A DNA stretch of 42,502 nucleotides from Runella sp. (GTDB lineage Bacteria > Bacteroidota > Bacteroidia > Cytophagales > Spirosomataceae). A program made the position numbers and the translations under genes. Shown here in pieces: positions 15,440-25,048 of this stretch (positions are counted from its first letter, which is position 1; each line of letters opens with the position of its first letter). Location of the stretch: positions 1 to 42,502 of the forward strand of contig JALQYJ010000165.1 in assembly GCA_023254175.1 (NCBI GenBank), read 5' to 3'. Under the pieces are notes generated by a model. The model saw only the letters and a program-made list of their open reading frames with translations. It searched no databases and had not been told where the DNA came from.

Positions 15440-18400
15440 TTATTTCTCGGTAGTTACCGAATTACGATAGGTAGTTAGCCTTCCAGAGTCGGTTTTGGGA
15501 GGTGCTTCGGGGCGCGATTCTTTCGGGCCTAAATTTCTAAATGAATTGAAACTATGGGTAAACAAATAACTCGCTCCGTACGAAACAGTGGTGGGAGTTC
15601 CTGTGGATGCCAAAAATTGATTCTGAACATTGCGGTTGTACATCCGCAGGCGTTGGCTACCGTCGTCGTTGAGCCAGTATTCTAGGGTCCAGTCGAGCAA
15701 CAGACTCGTCGCATCATATTGGTTTTGCCCGTACGACAAACGGCCGTCGCGGGTGATACGAAAACGGTCGTTTAAGAAACGGTACGAAAAGCGTAACTGC
15801 AAGTTGTTGAGGGCGTTGATGGTAGGATCGTTCAAATTAAAGTTTAGACCCGACACGCCAAGCTCCAAGTTTTCGTTCAACGACGACCCCCATTTATTGA
15901 TTTGGCTCGTCACCATTTCTCCAATACTGTTGCCAAATCCTGTAGCCGATTGCGCCAAAATGTTGTTTTGATCGGAGAAAAGTTGTCCAAATAACAACAT
16001 ACTACTCACCTGCTGCGACAACGACTGCTCATCGCGCTTGAGGCGCTCTTCCAAAGCCGTCACAATGTACGAGTACGCCGACGGGTACTCCTTGAATTTC
16101 AACCCGTACGTCACTTGCGGAGAAAGCATTCGTTCGCTAAGTCCAATCGTCACTTCTACCGGATATCGGCGCGACATTAGCCCGTCGTTGGAGGTATTGG
16201 TCGTTGTGGTAGTGCTTGACGAAAGCACAGGAGCCAACGAAACGTTAGACAAATAACTCGCTTTTACATCCAACGTAGCTCCGTACGGATCGCCCGTCCA
16301 AGAAATTCGGCTTCCTTTTTGAATTTGAAATTTCTTGTTAATCACGTTTTTCAACGTAAACAAATAGTCTCCGTTTTGGATTTCGTACGAACCCGCCATG
16401 TCGAACACGTCGCGGGTATCAATTTTGAGATTGATTAATCCACGCCCGTAGGCTTTGATGGCGTCTCCTCCCTGGCGGTCAAACTGAATTTCGCAATACG
16501 CATCGGGCGTCATATTGAGGCGAAAATCCATTTTGATATTACTTTCTTGGGATGGAATAATTTTTTCTTCTTTGGCAATTTGCGTAGTAGTATCATCCAC
16601 AGGCGACATAAACTGCACAAAATCTTCGGAGGCTACTTCGGCCGCGCCATCAAGCGGGATGTATATTTTTGTCCCCTTGTTGCTGGTCAAATCAGCGCTG
16701 ATATTCAAGTTATTAATGGGGCCAAAAATCTCCATAAAACCCGTCACGTACGCATTTCCGTAGAAAAGCTCATTGTCGCGAATCGTCGTATTTAAGATTC
16801 GGAAATTGCGCATTTCAGCATCAAAACCCAACGAAAACTTGCTAAAGCCATCGTGGTAAACACCTCCGCGCAAATTGGCCACATTGCCATCTGGGTCGGT
16901 AAGGCGTAGGTTTTTTACCCGAATGTCGCTTTCACCAAACAGTACTTTGTCTTCAAACGACAAAACGGCTTTTAAATAATCGAACGTCAAGCGTCCTTTT
17001 TTTACATCTACCACTCCATCCAACACGGGCGACAACGCGGCTCCCTTCACCGTTACTTTCCCAACGGCCTTTCCGCTCATATTTGATACCAACCCTCGGG
17101 CAAATGGCTCAATTAAATTGAGGTTAGTTTCGTTAAACTCCGCCGTCAAATCCAGCTCATCGTCGGTGCGGTCGGGGGTATAAGTTCCCGTGACGGTAAA
17201 TTCACGTTTCTCGTTTTTATCCAAATGAATGTCTACGTGCAAGTGCTTATCGACGGGGTCCCATTCGCCATCGCCAATGAGATTTCCCATCAAAAAGTTA
17301 TTATAGGTCAACTTCTGAATTTGCAGTTGGCTATCAAAAATCAGCGTACGGTACACGTCCCTCATGGTGAGACTTCCGTTAGCAACTCCCCCCAAATTAA
17401 CATTCAATACAGGGTTAAGGGTGGCTAATTCAAAGTTGTGCGTCTCAAAATCCAGTTCCTCCAGTGAATCGGTTGAAATTCTACCGTTGAGCGAAATGAG
17501 CTGGTCTTTTTTGGCTGCTTTCAGATTGACATTACTCAATAGCACATCAGCACCTTTGATGGTAATCAAATTGGTTGCGTCTAAATTCCAGTCTTCTTCC
17601 AACAACCGGAGTTTTGATTTTTTGAACTGCAAGTACATATTATCTCCAACAAACCGTAATTCCCCGTTGAGGGTAGCGCGGTTGGGTAGTTTTTGCTGGC
17701 GCAGATTGCTGCGAAAATCAATGTGGTCTTTGTTCCATGCGGCCTCAATTTGCATGTTTTCCGTAGGAGCAATACCTACTAATTTTTGCTTTTCGGAATG
17801 AATAATGGCCGACGCCAACACCTCAGGTGTGTTTGTAAATTTTGACGTATTAAGGTCTAAATCAGAGCGATAAAACGTATTATTCCCAATTTTAAGGGTA
17901 TCAAACTGCCCCGACATCGAAAATATGGACGTATTATCTACCGTAAATACTCCCTCCACCCGCGCCCCTGGCGACACATATCCCGCAGGGTACAAAAACG
18001 CCAACAGAGCGTCCATTTTCTTAAACTGTAAGTTATATTCTACGCTGTATCGTTCACCGATGGGCCTTTTAAGTTTTTTGTTATCGTAATAAGCCATCTG
18101 AGCGGCTTCGTCTCCCAAAAAATACATTTGATATTCGTCAAATAGGCATGCTAAATCCACTACCGCTTCTGTGGGAGCAAATTTTCCTTTGGTTTTAAAG
18201 TTGAAAAACTCCGAAATAATGGACAAATCTCGTTGTTCATTTACCAATCGCGAGTCAAGTAACAGGGTATCAATAACTAGGTTTCGTTTTTTAAACGTGA
18301 CATAATTATTCAAAAATTTGCCTGTTCCTACCATTGCATCCAACGTATTTCCCTCCAAGTTGACATCCAACTCCGTGTGAATGAGCAACGAATCTTTCAT

Positions 18401-20032
18401 AAACTTCAACGCGCGCAAATCGGCCCGTTGAATAAACCCTTCGGCGTGGTAAGAATATTTCTCTTTGTTAAAGTTAAAAACCCCGTCCACGTCCACAATC
18501 AAATTGGTATCACGCACGATAACAGAACCTTTGAAGAGTTTATTTTGCAGCGTTCCGTTGAGGTAAACGTTTTTATACACGTAGCCATTGTAAGTAAATT
18601 TCGGCATTTTTCCGTCGAGGCGTAAAGCCGCATCTTTGACTGAAAACCCCTTTCCACTAATTTTTCCGTCCAAATCTAATCCCGCAAAGTTCTCATCTCC
18701 AACCAATTTCCCCAAGTCTACGTCTTGCGTTTTCATATCTGCTACGTAGGTCGGGACGGGAGCCGCAAGGTTCATATCAAGCGCTCGAACGGTAATTTGC
18801 CCGATGGATGTTTTAAAATCTCCGTTCATTTTGAAACGGTCAATCGTTCCTTTGTACTTTCCAGAAAAATCGACAACACCAAATTTTTGGGCAAGGTCAT
18901 TAAAACCTTTTTCAGGATAATACTGGTACAAATCGGCCGCATCCACTCGCGTGTCCACCATGTCAAAATCTAATACTGAAGTTTCAAATTCAGTAACCCC
19001 CTTAAACCCAATTTTTCCTCGCAGTCGGCTATTTTTTCCAAAGCGTAAATCAGTGTTTATCAGCTTAAAATCATTGACCGTTCCCAGAAAATCCCCGTGT
19101 ACTTTCCAAGTTTCGTTAAGAGTAAACAAATAATCAGCAAACCACCCCAAATCTTCTGAGCGCACCCGCGAGCTGTCAATGTGGGCCTTCATAAACACTT
19201 GGGCATTGAAGTCTCCAAATGCCGAAGGCTTATCATAGTTGAAAGAGATATAATTGCGGATAATTGAATTTCCAATGGGTGCATACAAATCGGCCAACTC
19301 CAGCTTAGTTCGACAATACATCACATTGGAATTCAACCCTTTCAGGGTCAGATTTGTACGCTTATCGTAAGTATGTAGCCCTCGTACTTTTAGGGCAATC
19401 GTATCCCCCAAGACCATAAAATTTTTGGCTTCGCCATTGATACCCTTCAAGGTAAAGTGATTATAGTCAAAAACCTTACCTGCCATGCGTTGCTCACGAG
19501 GGTCATCGAAGCGGAATGTTCCCTCAATCAAATGTACTTGTCGAATGTAGAATGGAACGTTTTGGTCTTTTTTTCCAGGGGGCGAATCAGGGTTAGCCGT
19601 CAGTTCTTCAATACGAGCAATGAACTCGTCCAAGTTCAAATCGCCCGTTTTGGGATTCTTCACCAGCCACACCGAAGGGCGGTAAAGCGTGGCTTCATCG
19701 AGCCATGTCCCAAAAGTCTTTTTATCTTTGCCCATCGCCAACGCCCAAAAGTCGTGGTTGACGTCCAAACGCTGCACCTGAATCATAGGACGGCCTTTGC
19801 GGTCACGAATCTCAATTTTTTCGAGCGAAATGGCGTTGAACCATTTGATACTCACCTTTCCTACGGAAGTTGGGTGCTGAAGTTCTTTTGAAAGTTTTTG
19901 GGTTACGTAACCCACTAAAGAAGTCTGTATCAATGGGAACTGAATACACAAACTTATCATCTCTGCCAACAGCACCACTGTGACAAAGAGGATAAAAAGA
20001 GTATTCAGAATGTACCAAAAGATACGTTTCAT
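15440..20032 (-). CDS. TamB-like translocation/assembly protein (DUF490 / AsmA-like)
   Basis: This 1530-residue envelope protein starts with an uncleaved hydrophobic anchor (about residues 5-30). An AsmA-like N-terminal region follows (KRIFWYILN, VGKVSIKWFN, IEIRDRKGRPMIQVQRLDV), then more than a thousand residues of repetitive beta strands. The C-terminal TamB/DUF490 domain includes GSYEIQNGDYLFTLKNVINK and GDPYGATLDVKASY. Proteins of this type span the periplasm as a long beta-groove and move lipids between the membranes or help assemble outer-membrane proteins. The ATG at 20030-20032 gives a normal anchor. The gene is divergent from tsaD with 41 bases between start codons, and a -7 box lies 16 bases upstream. 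No TamA/Omp85 gene is adjacent. Confidence 0.9.
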   Translation of the reverse strand: MKRIFWYILNTLFILFVTVVLLAEMISLCIQFPLIQTSLVGYVTQKLSKELQHPTSVGKVSIKWFNAISLEKIEIRDRKGRPMIQVQRLDVNHDFWALAMGKDKKTFGTWLDEATLYRPSVWLVKNPKTGDLNLDEFIARIEELTANPDSPPGKKDQNVPFYIRQVHLIEGTFRFDDPREQRMAGKVFDYNHFTLKGINGEAKNFMVLGDTIALKVRGLHTYDKRTNLTLKGLNSNVMYCRTKLELADLYAPIGNSIIRNYISFNYDKPSAFGDFNAQVFMKAHIDSSRVRSEDLGWFADYLFTLNETWKVHGDFLGTVNDFKLINTDLRFGKNSRLRGKIGFKGVTEFETSVLDFDMVDTRVDAADLYQYYPEKGFNDLAQKFGVVDFSGKYKGTIDRFKMNGDFKTSIGQITVRALDMNLAAPVPTYVADMKTQDVDLGKLVGDENFAGLDLDGKISGKGFSVKDAALRLDGKMPKFTYNGYVYKNVYLNGTLQNKLFKGSVIVRDTNLIVDVDGVFNFNKEKYSYHAEGFIQRADLRALKFMKDSLLIHTELDVNLEGNTLDAMVGTGKFLNNYVTFKKRNLVIDTLLLDSRLVNEQRDLSIISEFFNFKTKGKFAPTEAVVDLACLFDEYQMYFLGDEAAQMAYYDNKKLKRPIGERYSVEYNLQFKKMDALLAFLYPAGYVSPGARVEGVFTVDNTSIFSMSGQFDTLKIGNNTFYRSDLDLNTSKFTNTPEVLASAIIHSEKQKLVGIAPTENMQIEAAWNKDHIDFRSNLRQQKLPNRATLNGELRFVGDNMYLQFKKSKLRLLEEDWNLDATNLITIKGADVLLSNVNLKAAKKDQLISLNGRISTDSLEELDFETHNFELATLNPVLNVNLGGVANGSLTMRDVYRTLIFDSQLQIQKLTYNNFLMGNLIGDGEWDPVDKHLHVDIHLDKNEKREFTVTGTYTPDRTDDELDLTAEFNETNLNLIEPFARGLVSNMSGKAVGKVTVKGAALSPVLDGVVDVKKGRLTFDYLKAVLSFEDKVLFGESDIRVKNLRLTDPDGNVANLRGGVYHDGFSKFSLGFDAEMRNFRILNTTIRDNELFYGNAYVTGFMEIFGPINNLNISADLTSNKGTKIYIPLDGAAEVASEDFVQFMSPVDDTTTQIAKEEKIIPSQESNIKMDFRLNMTPDAYCEIQFDRQGGDAIKAYGRGLINLKIDTRDVFDMAGSYEIQNGDYLFTLKNVINKKFQIQKGSRISWTGDPYGATLDVKASYLSNVSLAPVLSSSTTTTTNTSNDGLMSRRYPVEVTIGLSERMLSPQVTYGLKFKEYPSAYSYIVTALEERLKRDEQSLSQQVSSMLLFGQLFSDQNNILAQSATGFGNSIGEMVTSQINKWGSSLNENLELGVSGLNFNLNDPTINALNNLQLRFSYRFLNDRFRITRDGRLSYGQNQYDATSLLLDWTLEYWLNDDGSQRLRMYNRNVQNQFLASTGTPTTVSYGASYLFTHSFNSFRNLGPKESRPEAPPKTDSGRLTTYRNSVTTEK

Positions 20033-20048
20033 GGGCTGGGTATATGCT

Positions 20049-20056
20049 CAAAATTA
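20049..20056 (-). promoter_or_regulatory. Candidate -7 promoter box for the TamB-like gene
   Basis: On the minus strand this reads TAATTTTG, an exact match to TAnnTTTG, ending 16 bases before the ATG at 20032. It lies in the short gap shared with the divergent tsaD gene. Position and match fit a Bacteroidota promoter; a well-spaced -33 element was not seen. Confidence 0.5.
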
Positions 20057-20073
20057 ACACAAAATTTCAACAA

Positions 20074-21075
20074 ATGTCAACTATTTTAGCCATCGAATCT
20101 TCGTGTGATGAAACTTCCGCGGCCGTAATTTCTAACGGCAAAATCTGTTCCAACATTATAGCGACCCAAGTGATTCACCAAAAATATGGTGGGGTGGTCC
20201 CCGAATTGGCCTCGCGTGCTCATCAGCAACACATCGTTTCTGTCGTTGAAAAAGCGCTTTTAGACGCAAAAGTAAGCAAAAAAGACCTGAATGCCATCGC
20301 TTTTACGCGCGGGCCTGGACTTTTGGGGGCATTATTGGTGGGTGCGTCTTTTGCCAAAGCCCTTGCGTTGGGCTTAAATATTCCACTCATTGAGGTCAAC
20401 CACATGCAAGCGCACGTATTGGCGCATTTTATTGAAGAACCTGCTCCATCTTTCCCCTTTTTGTGTTTGACGGTCAGCGGTGGGCATACCCAAATTGTGT
20501 TGATACGCTCCCCTCTCGACATGGAAATCATCGGCGAAACCCAAGACGACGCCGTGGGAGAAGCCTTTGATAAAACCGCCAAGTTGCTCAATCTTCCTTA
20601 CCCAGGCGGACCGTTGGTTGATAAATATGCCCAACAGGGAAACCCCTTGGCGTACACGTTTCCCCTCTCCGAAATGCCCGCTTTGAATTTTTCGTTTAGC
20701 GGTATCAAAACTTCTATACTGTACTTTTTACAGGATAAAACCAGAAATAACCCCCAATTTGTCGAAGAAAACATCGCTGATATTTGTGCCAGTGTACAGC
20801 ATACGCTCATCAAAATGCTTCTTCAAAAATTGCGCAAAGCTGCCAAACAAACAAGAATTTCCGACATTGCAATTGCAGGAGGTGTATCAGCCAATTCAGG
20901 TTTGCGAAAATCACTTTTAGAACTTGGTGAGCAAGAACGTTGGAATGTTTTTATACCACGTTTTGAATACTGTACTGACAATGCCGCTATGATTGCGATG
21001 GCCTCACACTTCAAATTTGAAAAAGAAGATTTCTGTGAACAAACCGTCAGTCCTATGCCTCGGATGGCATTTTAA
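20074..21075 (+). CDS. tsaD: tRNA threonylcarbamoyladenosine biosynthesis protein TsaD
   Basis: This 333-residue cytoplasmic enzyme moves the threonylcarbamoyl group to A37 of ANN-decoding tRNAs as part of the TsaB/TsaC/TsaD/TsaE system. The metal-binding pair HxxxH is at His110 and His114 (NHMQAHVLAH). The N-terminal ASKHA nucleotide site reads LAIESSCDET (5-14), and SGGHTQ (135-140) and a C-terminal CTDNAAMIA are also typical. The ATG at 20074 gives the standard MSTILAIESS start; an upstream in-frame ATG at 20044 adds ten residues foreign to the family. Length and motifs are normal. A hairpin terminator follows at 21175-21210. Confidence 0.97.
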   Translation: MSTILAIESSCDETSAAVISNGKICSNIIATQVIHQKYGGVVPELASRAHQQHIVSVVEKALLDAKVSKKDLNAIAFTRGPGLLGALLVGASFAKALALGLNIPLIEVNHMQAHVLAHFIEEPAPSFPFLCLTVSGGHTQIVLIRSPLDMEIIGETQDDAVGEAFDKTAKLLNLPYPGGPLVDKYAQQGNPLAYTFPLSEMPALNFSFSGIKTSILYFLQDKTRNNPQFVEENIADICASVQHTLIKMLLQKLRKAAKQTRISDIAIAGGVSANSGLRKSLLELGEQERWNVFIPRFEYCTDNAAMIAMASHFKFEKEDFCEQTVSPMPRMAF

Positions 21076-21174
21076 ATTTGTTAAAAATAGCTCTTTCCAA
21101 ATTCCACTGCTCAGTCAAGGGCAAAATAACATTGAGGCGTTAGGATAATTTTGCATTTAAACTACACATTTATT

Positions 21175-21210
21175 AGCAAAAAAAGGGGTAGTTGAGCCTC
21201 TTTTTTTGCT
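21175..21210 (+). terminator. Rho-independent terminator after tsaD
   Basis: A 14-base stem, AGCAAAAAAAGGGG (21175-21188) with CCTCTTTTTTTGCT (21197-21210), includes one G-T pair and an 8-base loop. It lies 99 bases after the tsaD stop and carries a T-rich 3' arm. Confidence 0.75.
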
Positions 21211-21569
21211 TTATGGCCATGAGTTATTCCTCTTTTGGAAGTCAATTCTAGACATCAACACCTTTCCAAATGAAACCACTTTGTCAACTTTGTTCTAAAT
21301 CATTTTGTGCTATTTTCGGCATGCACAACTACAACCTCTACATAATTTTTACTCGATTTGCTAAAAATGCAATTCACTGATAATTAATCCAGAAGGGCCT
21401 TGTTAGTATAAAAAAACTTTTGAATTAATGTAATTGAGCAGGAAGGTGTAGGATAGTGTTTCTTTCACTTTTTAGAAATATTTGAATAATAATTTGTCCG
21501 TTGTTTAGTCCGATTTTCATTCGTTTCTCTACATTGAGCTAATTCCTAAACATTAAAAACGTTATCTAC
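21211..21569. other. Non-coding stretch upstream of the sugar locus
   Basis: These 359 AT-rich bases contain no open frame or RNA gene that could be recognised. They should hold the promoter and control sites of the eight-gene sugar cluster starting at 21570. No perfect TAnnTTTG box and no strong palindrome was found. Confidence 0.5.
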
Positions 21570-22346
21570 ATGCTAACCAAATTGAATAACAAACTCCTAC
21601 AAGCAGGGCTTCTCTCAGCTTTAGTCTTATTGGGTGGCTGCAAAGCTTCGAGCACCAGTAACTCTGAAAAAGGTTTCAAATCTATTTTTAACGGCAAAAA
21701 TCTTGACGGCTGGGACGGCGATCCAACGTATTGGCGGGCTGAAAATGGCGTGCTAATTGGGGAAATTACCCCCAGTACTCTACTAAAAACGAATAACTTT
21801 ATTATTTGGAAAGGAGGCGAACCCGCTAATTTTGAACTAAAAGGAGAATTTAACATTGCCAAAACGGGTAACTCGGGTATCAACTACCGTAGCGAACGAT
21901 TGACCGATATTCCTTTTGCGTTGAAAGGCTACCAAGCTGATATTGACGGCCAAATCAATTATACAGGCCAAAACTACGAAGAACGGAAACGTACTACTTT
22001 GGCCTACCGTGGGCAGGTTACAACCATTAATCCCCAATCCTCCCCCATGTCTCCCGAGGAAGTGCGGGCTAAAGTTAAACGTAACGCGTGGACAGACCTC
22101 CAAGTAACGGGTTCACTTGGAACTTCGGATGAATTGAAAACAAAAATTAAATCAGAAGATTGGAACGAATTTCATTTAGTGATAAAAGGTAATCGCTTAC
22201 AACATTATATCAATGGTATCTTGATGAGTGATGTAACTGATAATGACCAAGTAAATGGTAAATCAAAAGGATTTCTAGGTGTGCAAGTACACGTGGGGCC
22301 TCCTATGAAAGTACAATACCGTAACCTCCGTTTGAAGCAATTGTAA
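21570..22346 (+). CDS. DUF1080 / 3-keto-disaccharide hydrolase family lipoprotein
   Basis: This 258-residue exported lipoprotein has lipobox LLGGC with Cys24. The mature domain is the LamG-like jelly roll of the DUF1080 family: FNGKNLDGWDG near residue 41, YWRAENGVLIG, FELKGEFNI, NSGINYRSE, and a closing GFLGVQVHVGPPMKVQYRNLRL. The Pfam family is now named 3-keto-disaccharide hydrolase. Characterised members cleave glycosidic bonds of 3-oxo-sugars. Attachment to a membrane suggests action in the periplasm or on the cell surface. It is the first gene of a co-oriented carbohydrate cluster, which includes an oxidoreductase of the type that can make 3-keto-sugars. That context supports the activity; the substrate is unknown. 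Confidence 0.88.
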   Translation: MLTKLNNKLLQAGLLSALVLLGGCKASSTSNSEKGFKSIFNGKNLDGWDGDPTYWRAENGVLIGEITPSTLLKTNNFIIWKGGEPANFELKGEFNIAKTGNSGINYRSERLTDIPFALKGYQADIDGQINYTGQNYEERKRTTLAYRGQVTTINPQSSPMSPEEVRAKVKRNAWTDLQVTGSLGTSDELKTKIKSEDWNEFHLVIKGNRLQHYINGILMSDVTDNDQVNGKSKGFLGVQVHVGPPMKVQYRNLRLKQL

Positions 22347-22466
22347 TGGAGTTAATCGTTAGCGGTAAAAACTTGTTAGCACACATTTAATAATCAAAAC
22401 AACAAACAGTTAACTATTAACAGACCACAGATAACAAATCAACAAACAAAATTGCTAGATAAGAAT

Positions 22467-23318
22467 ATGAATAAAATTGGCTTTAATGTTTTGGCTTGGT
22501 CGGCAGGAATGTCTGACGACTTATTTCCCATCATCGAACAGCTCAAAGAAATTGGGTACGACGGCGTAGAATATTTTATCGGTGCTCCCGATGAAGACGC
22601 TTACAAACGCGTGGGAAATCGCTCACGCGAATTGGGCTTGGGCGTCACGGCCGTCACGGTCGTCAGTCCCGACACCAACCCTGTAAGTGAATCGGCTACG
22701 GTACGCGCCCAAGCCCTTGACCAACTCAAATGGGTGATTGACCGAGCTTATGACTTAAACGCCGAAGTGCTTTGTGGACCTTTTCACTCGGCTCACGCCC
22801 ATTTTGTGGCTCGACCTGCTTCGGTAGATGAATTTGCCCGCGCCGCAGAAGTACTTCGTGCTGCGGGCGACTATGCCGCACAAGCCAATTTAATTCTTGC
22901 TCCTGAGGCTCTCAACCGTTTTGAATGTTACCTCTGTAATACCATGGAGCACCTTGCCAACTTGGTACAACTGACCAACCACCCCAACGTACGGGCGATG
23001 TTCGACACGCACCATGCCAACATCGAAGAAAAAAAATACGAATCGGCCATTCGTACCATAGCACCATACTTGAGCCATGTTCACATCAGCGAAAACGACC
23101 GAGGCACCCCTGGCGATGGTCACATTCCTTGGGATAATGCATTTGGGGGACTAGCAGCCGTTGGCTACAAAGGCTGGTTGACCATTGAGGCGTTCTCTCG
23201 TAATGACCCCGATTTTGCCAACGCCATCGGAGTTTGGCGCGAGTATAACGACCCTTGGCACATTGCCAAAAATGGCCTTACTTTTATTCGTGAAATGTCC
23301 ATCAAGCATAATTTGTAA
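22467..23318 (+). CDS. Sugar epimerase/isomerase, D-tagatose 3-epimerase-like TIM barrel
   Basis: This 283-residue cytoplasmic TIM-barrel protein is of the AP-endonuclease-2 / xylose-isomerase-like superfamily. The metal-binding and catalytic set of ketose 3-epimerases is seen as Glu147 (APEALNRFE), Asp180 (MFDTHH), His206 (HVHISEN) and Glu241 (TIEAFS). Each is exactly five below the residue numbers known for Pseudomonas cichorii D-tagatose 3-epimerase (152, 185, 211, 246). The stretch HISENDRGTPGDGHIPW is typical of that group. The ATG at 22467 is preferred over 22452, which would add five residues. Epimerisation at C3 of a free ketose is likely; action on an erythrulose- or inositol-like compound is possible. 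It is followed after 19 bases by a second TIM-barrel gene. Confidence 0.88.
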   Translation: MNKIGFNVLAWSAGMSDDLFPIIEQLKEIGYDGVEYFIGAPDEDAYKRVGNRSRELGLGVTAVTVVSPDTNPVSESATVRAQALDQLKWVIDRAYDLNAEVLCGPFHSAHAHFVARPASVDEFARAAEVLRAAGDYAAQANLILAPEALNRFECYLCNTMEHLANLVQLTNHPNVRAMFDTHHANIEEKKYESAIRTIAPYLSHVHISENDRGTPGDGHIPWDNAFGGLAAVGYKGWLTIEAFSRNDPDFANAIGVWREYNDPWHIAKNGLTFIREMSIKHNL

Positions 23319-23337
23319 TTAACCCATCATTTCAACT

Positions 23338-24165
23338 ATGTCAATATCACTCCCATTTCGTTTCGGTTCTGAGGTTTACACTTGGTTCATGAGCGGAAAC
23401 GGTACCACCCACCAAGGTCGTTTAGGCCACATGATTGAGATTATTTCGCAAGCTGGCTTCACAGGCATCCAACCCATTTTTACGTGGATGGGTGATTTGG
23501 TAAACCCCGACTTGCTGGAAGCTAAATTGAAAGAGCAAGGTATCGAGCTAGCCGCCGTCGCTTTGGCCTTGGAGTGGAATGGCAACGGTGAAAGCAACGA
23601 CGAACGCCGCATCGCCGACAATGCCATCGCTTTGTTACAACGTTTTCCTGGGGCGGTCTTAAATACCGTACAAATTCCGACGGGTCGCCACGACTTAGCT
23701 GCGCGTCAGAAAAGCTTAGTGAATATTGTCAATACCGTTTCGGCCCGTGCCAATGCGTTGGGAGTACCTTGCAGTTTTCACCCTAATTCACCGCATTCGT
23801 CGATTATTCGTACCGAAGAAGATTATAAAATCGTGTTGGAGTCGTTGGATGCTACCGTGACGGGCTGGACACCCGACGTGGGGCACATCATCAATGGTGA
23901 CATGGATCCGCTCACCAAAATGAAAGAATATGCCTCACTTATCAACCACGTTCATTACAAAGATTGGGACGGGAATCCCGAATTTACGTTGATGGGACGC
24001 GGAAAAGTTGATTTGCTCGGCGTTACTCAGTGGTTGAAAGACATCAATTATTCGGGCTGGATTATCTGCGAAGACGAAGGCGAAGAAGCCCTGGACGACC
24101 CCGATTTTGTGACCCTCCACGACGGACGTTGGATTTTAAACGATTTAATCCCCAATCTAAAATAA
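23338..24165 (+). CDS. Sugar phosphate isomerase/epimerase-like TIM-barrel protein (IolE/xylose isomerase-like)
   Basis: This 275-residue cytoplasmic protein is of the same superfamily as its upstream neighbour but clearly a different subgroup. Likely metal ligands are in CSFHPNSPHSS, TPDVGHI, VHYKDW and CEDEGEE. The arrangement HVHYKDWDG followed by MGRGKVDLLGV resembles inosose dehydratase IolE and related dehydratases or isomerases. No signal peptide was seen. It lies 19 bases after the epimerase gene and 37 before the hydrolase gene, so it is certainly in the same transcript. The reaction may be isomerisation or dehydration of a keto-sugar or inosose; the sequence does not decide. Confidence 0.85.
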   Translation: MSISLPFRFGSEVYTWFMSGNGTTHQGRLGHMIEIISQAGFTGIQPIFTWMGDLVNPDLLEAKLKEQGIELAAVALALEWNGNGESNDERRIADNAIALLQRFPGAVLNTVQIPTGRHDLAARQKSLVNIVNTVSARANALGVPCSFHPNSPHSSIIRTEEDYKIVLESLDATVTGWTPDVGHIINGDMDPLTKMKEYASLINHVHYKDWDGNPEFTLMGRGKVDLLGVTQWLKDINYSGWIICEDEGEEALDDPDFVTLHDGRWILNDLIPNLK

Positions 24166-24202
24166 TCTCCATCATTCCAACCATTCGTCATTCAAATAAG
24201 TT

Positions 24203-25015
24203 ATGCCTTTTGTTCAAACCAACGATATCAATTTTTACTACGAAGAACGGGGTACGGCCAACGCTCAACCACTACTTCTCATTATGGGAATCACGGCAGC
24301 AGGCGGTGTGTGGGAACCTCACGCCTCGTACTGGGCAACCGATTTTCGTTGCATTATTGGCGATAACCGTGGCGTAGGCAAAACCGACAAGCCGCAAGGC
24401 CCCTATTCCACCGCCCAAATGGCCGACGATTATGCGGGTTTACTCGACGCCCTGGGTTTGGAAAATGTCCACGTTGTGGGCTGTTCGATGGGAAGCACGA
24501 TTGCGCAACAGCTCGCCGTTCGTCACCCTAAAAAAGTGCGCTCATTGGTGCTGATGTGTCCGTGGGCACGCTGTGACAACGTGGCAAAAGCTATTTTTAC
24601 CCACATGATGCACTGCAAAGCGCGCTTTCGGCCTGAGGAATTTAGCTTGTATATTCAGCAATTGATTTATTCAAAATCGTCGTGGGACAATGAAACAATT
24701 GCGGCAGAATTGGAAGCAGGACGCGCCCAAGCGGGCCTCGACCCGTTCCCTCAGCCGTTGCACGGATTGGAAGGACAAGCAGCCGCCTGTATTTCGCACA
24801 ATGCCTTGCCCGATTTACCGAACGTTACGCAACCGACGCTAGTCATTGGTGGTCGTGAAGATATTTTTACGCCCGTGTGGATGGCCGAAGAAGTGACCAA
24901 TGCAATGCCTAACGCTGAATTGTATTTGTACGAAAAAGCGGGACATATTTTTCATTTTGAGCACTTGGACGACTTTAACCCACGGGTGAAGAATTGGTTA
25001 CGTCAGCATACTTAA
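24203..25015 (+). CDS. Alpha/beta-fold hydrolase
   Basis: This 270-residue cytoplasmic hydrolase has the full catalytic triad in order: Ser95 in the nucleophile elbow GCSMG, Asp220 in GGREDIF, and His248 in KAGHIFHF. The oxyanion region reads LIMGITAAGGVWEP and is followed by GDNRGVGKTD, the common pattern of esterases and lactonases in this fold. No signal peptide is present. In a cluster of sugar isomerases and an oxidoreductase it may open a lactone or remove an acyl group from the imported glycoside. This is inference from context. The gene is spaced 37 and 33 bases from its neighbours. Confidence 0.88.
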   Translation: MPFVQTNDINFYYEERGTANAQPLLLIMGITAAGGVWEPHASYWATDFRCIIGDNRGVGKTDKPQGPYSTAQMADDYAGLLDALGLENVHVVGCSMGSTIAQQLAVRHPKKVRSLVLMCPWARCDNVAKAIFTHMMHCKARFRPEEFSLYIQQLIYSKSSWDNETIAAELEAGRAQAGLDPFPQPLHGLEGQAAACISHNALPDLPNVTQPTLVIGGREDIFTPVWMAEEVTNAMPNAELYLYEKAGHIFHFEHLDDFNPRVKNWLRQHT

Positions 25016-25048
25016 TCTCAGGTTCACCCCAAGACGGAATAGTTATTT

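Noticed and set aside
17364-17801. Plus-strand open frame of 145 codons within the TamB-like gene
   Set aside because: Shadow frame of the long conserved minus-strand gene; serine-rich low-complexity translation without motifs.
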